In this document: piece after piece, positions 5,118-6,566 of the stretch | How positions within the stretch are numbered: the first letter of the stretch is position 1 | Layout: every line of letters begins with the position of its first letter | NCBI GenBank assembly: GCA_050013275.1 | Contig: JBEKFO010000240.1 | Span: forward strand, 1-6,566 | DNA length: 6,566 bases | Reading direction: 5' to 3' | Origin: Roseiarcus sp050013275 | Lineage (GTDB): Bacteria > Pseudomonadota > Alphaproteobacteria > Rhizobiales > Beijerinckiaceae | Position numbers and translations under genes: made by a program | Notes under the pieces: model-generated | Databases searched by the model: none | What the model was told of the DNA's origin: nothing | What the model saw: the letters and a program-made list of their open reading frames with translations, nothing else

Positions 5118-6566
5118 TTGGATTCAGGCATGCCTAGAGAACGAGCGCAGCGGGACGCGCAGACGCGCGCGGCCGAGCGGCTTGCGGCCTTGGCGCGGCG
5201 GGCCGAGGCGGCGCTTGTCTTCGAGTGGATTTGGCCGCCGCTCGCTTGGGCCGGCGCGCTCGTCGCGCTGTTTCTCGCCGCTTCCTGGTTCGGCCTTTGG
5301 TTCGCGGCCCCTCGCGTCGGCCGCATCGCCGGCGTCGCGCTGTTCGCGGCGCTGCTCGCCGCCGCGCTGGCGCCGCTCGCGCGCCTCAGGCGGCCGACGC
5401 GCGACGAAACGCTCGCCCGTCTCGACCGCGATTCGCACGCGCCGCATCGGCCTGCCGCTTCCTTGGCCGATCGGCTCGCCGCGCCCGGCGACGACGCGAC
5501 GACCAACGCGCTGTGGCTTCTCCACCGGCGCCGCCTCGCCCAGCAGGTCGAACGCATCGCGCCCGCCCTGCCCGCGCCGCGCATGGCTTGGCGCGACCCG
5601 CGCGCACTGCGTTTCTGCGCGCTCATCCTCGCGCTCGGCGCGGCGATCGTCGCCGGCCCCGAGCGCTATGCGCGCATCGTCGCCGCGTTCGACTGGCGCG
5701 GCGGCTCGGCCGCGGCGGTGACCGCGCGCATCGACGCCTGGGTCGACCCACCCGCGTACACCGGCAAGCCGCCGATCCTGCTCGACGTCTCCGCGCGGCA
5801 AGGCTCAGCGGAAAGAAACGTCGCGCCGGAGGGTTCGATTCTCGTCGTGCGAGCCGACGCCAGCGCGATCGAGGCCCGCGTCGAGGGCGCGCTGAAGCCG
5901 ATCGCGGACGACAGGGCCGCGGCCAAGGCGAACGAGGCGAACGCGGCGGTCGAACGCCGCTGGACCGTGGCCGGCGACGGCGCCTTCACGCTGCTGCGCG
6001 AGGGCTCGCCCTTCGCCAAGTTCGATATCGCCGCGGTCGCCGCCGGCACGCCGACGATCAGGCTCATCGACCCGCCGCGCGACAATTTCAGCGGCTCGAT
6101 GACGCTGCACTACGCGCTCACCGATCGCTACGGCGTGGCGAGCGCCGAGGCGGAGTTTTCCAAGCCGGACGGCGCCGACGCGAGCCCGCCGCCGCGCGCG
6201 CTGATCGAGCCGCCGAAACTGCCGTTGCAATTGCCGAGCACGGCCAGCGGCGTCGGCGAAGCGAGCACGACCAGCGATCTCTCGGAGCATCCCTGGGCCG
6301 GCGCGCAAGTGGCGATGACGCTGAAGGCGACCGGCCTTTCTGGCCAGATCGGCGCGAGCGCGCCGATCGCGATTCAACTGCCCCAGCGCAGTTTTCACAG
6401 CCCGCTGGCGCGCGCGCTGGTCGAGCAGCGACGCGACCTGATCCTAGATCCGGACCACGACCGCCCGCATCTGGCCAAAGCGATCGCAGCGCTGCTGATC
6501 GCGCCGGACGTTTTCCAGACGCCGGCCGGCGTCTACCTCGGCCTGCGGGCGCTGCAATCGCGCCTT
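5118..6566 (+). CDS. TIGR02302/DUF4175-family inner-membrane protein (3' truncated by window)
   Basis: An uninterrupted frame of 483 codons runs to the window edge. The start is TTG 5118, chosen because AAGGAG (5105-5110) sits 7 nt upstream; an in-frame ATG at 5130 would be 19 nt from it. Two hydrophobic segments at about 42-62 and 69-88 and a third at about 164-180 anchor the protein. A large, probably periplasmic Ala/Pro-rich region follows with family-typical stretches: DAWVDPPAYTGKPPILL (Trp208, Pro-Pro-Ala-Tyr-Thr), LTDRYGV (Asp336 to Val340), RRDLILDPD and GVYLGLRAL near the cut end. These match the roughly 850-residue alphaproteobacterial TIGR02302 proteins, usually encoded after lysA, so somewhat over half is present. 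Function is unknown; an envelope role is inferred from the membrane segments and from the neighbouring lptM and lysA. Confident of the family, not of a role. Confidence 0.88.
   Translation, partial: MDSGMPRERAQRDAQTRAAERLAALARRAEAALVFEWIWPPLAWAGALVALFLAASWFGLWFAAPRVGRIAGVALFAALLAAALAPLARLRRPTRDETLARLDRDSHAPHRPAASLADRLAAPGDDATTNALWLLHRRRLAQQVERIAPALPAPRMAWRDPRALRFCALILALGAAIVAGPERYARIVAAFDWRGGSAAAVTARIDAWVDPPAYTGKPPILLDVSARQGSAERNVAPEGSILVVRADASAIEARVEGALKPIADDRAAAKANEANAAVERRWTVAGDGAFTLLREGSPFAKFDIAAVAAGTPTIRLIDPPRDNFSGSMTLHYALTDRYGVASAEAEFSKPDGADASPPPRALIEPPKLPLQLPSTASGVGEASTTSDLSEHPWAGAQVAMTLKATGLSGQIGASAPIAIQLPQRSFHSPLARALVEQRRDLILDPDHDRPHLAKAIAALLIAPDVFQTPAGVYLGLRALQSRL

Noticed and set aside
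4784..5626. 280-codon minus-strand open frame over the lysA end, intergenic repeats and start of TIGR02302
   Set aside because: Ser/Arg/Ala-rich composition, no motif, reads through the repeats, and overlaps two well-supported + strand genes.
5182..5721. 179-codon + strand open frame inside the TIGR02302 gene
   Set aside because: It is an out-of-frame Arg/Ser/Pro-rich shadow; the frame from TTG 5118 shows membrane segments and family motifs.

Overview
This is a very G+C-rich window whose codon use, gene order and repeats point to an alphaproteobacterium of the order Hyphomicrobiales. The lptM-lysA-TIGR02302 gene order and a 'MAGLVPAIHA'-type palindromic repeat are the main clues; family-level placement (for example Methylocystaceae/Beijerinckiaceae or Bradyrhizobium relatives) is inference only. 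All supported genes lie on the + strand.

Region 1 (1-3216) looks like one tightly coupled operon. The tail of an unrecognised gene overlaps, by ATGA, a stand-alone cobalamin-binding subunit of an acyl-CoA mutase. That overlaps, again by ATGA, the mutase large (TIM-barrel) subunit, which in turn overlaps a MeaB/ArgK-type GTPase by 26 nt. Together these make a two-subunit adenosylcobalamin radical mutase plus its repair/loading GTPase. The large subunit has the overall fold and cofactor signatures of the family, but the positions that set substrate specificity in methylmalonyl-, isobutyryl- and 2-hydroxyisobutyryl-CoA mutases are all different: Leu87, Leu114 and Asn203, plus a rewritten active-site loop. 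Its substrate is probably not methylmalonyl-CoA and may be undescribed. This is the most interesting part of the window.

Region 2 (3217-4878) starts with a short intergenic gap holding a possible terminator and a possible -10 box. It is followed by a small LptM-like lipoprotein gene (GTG start) and lysA, the diaminopimelate decarboxylase of lysine and peptidoglycan synthesis.

Region 3 (4879-5117) is a 239-bp intergenic gap. It holds two inverted 29-bp copies of a palindromic repeat and, just upstream of the next gene, a potential three-way-junction RNA structure whose basal stem pairs a U-run with the Shine-Dalgarno sequence.

Region 4 (5118-6566) is the first 483 codons of a TIGR02302/DUF4175 inner-membrane protein, starting at TTG and cut by the window end. 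Three of the genes use non-ATG starts (TTG, GTG, TTG). No RNA genes, CRISPR arrays, insertion sequences or phage genes were seen.
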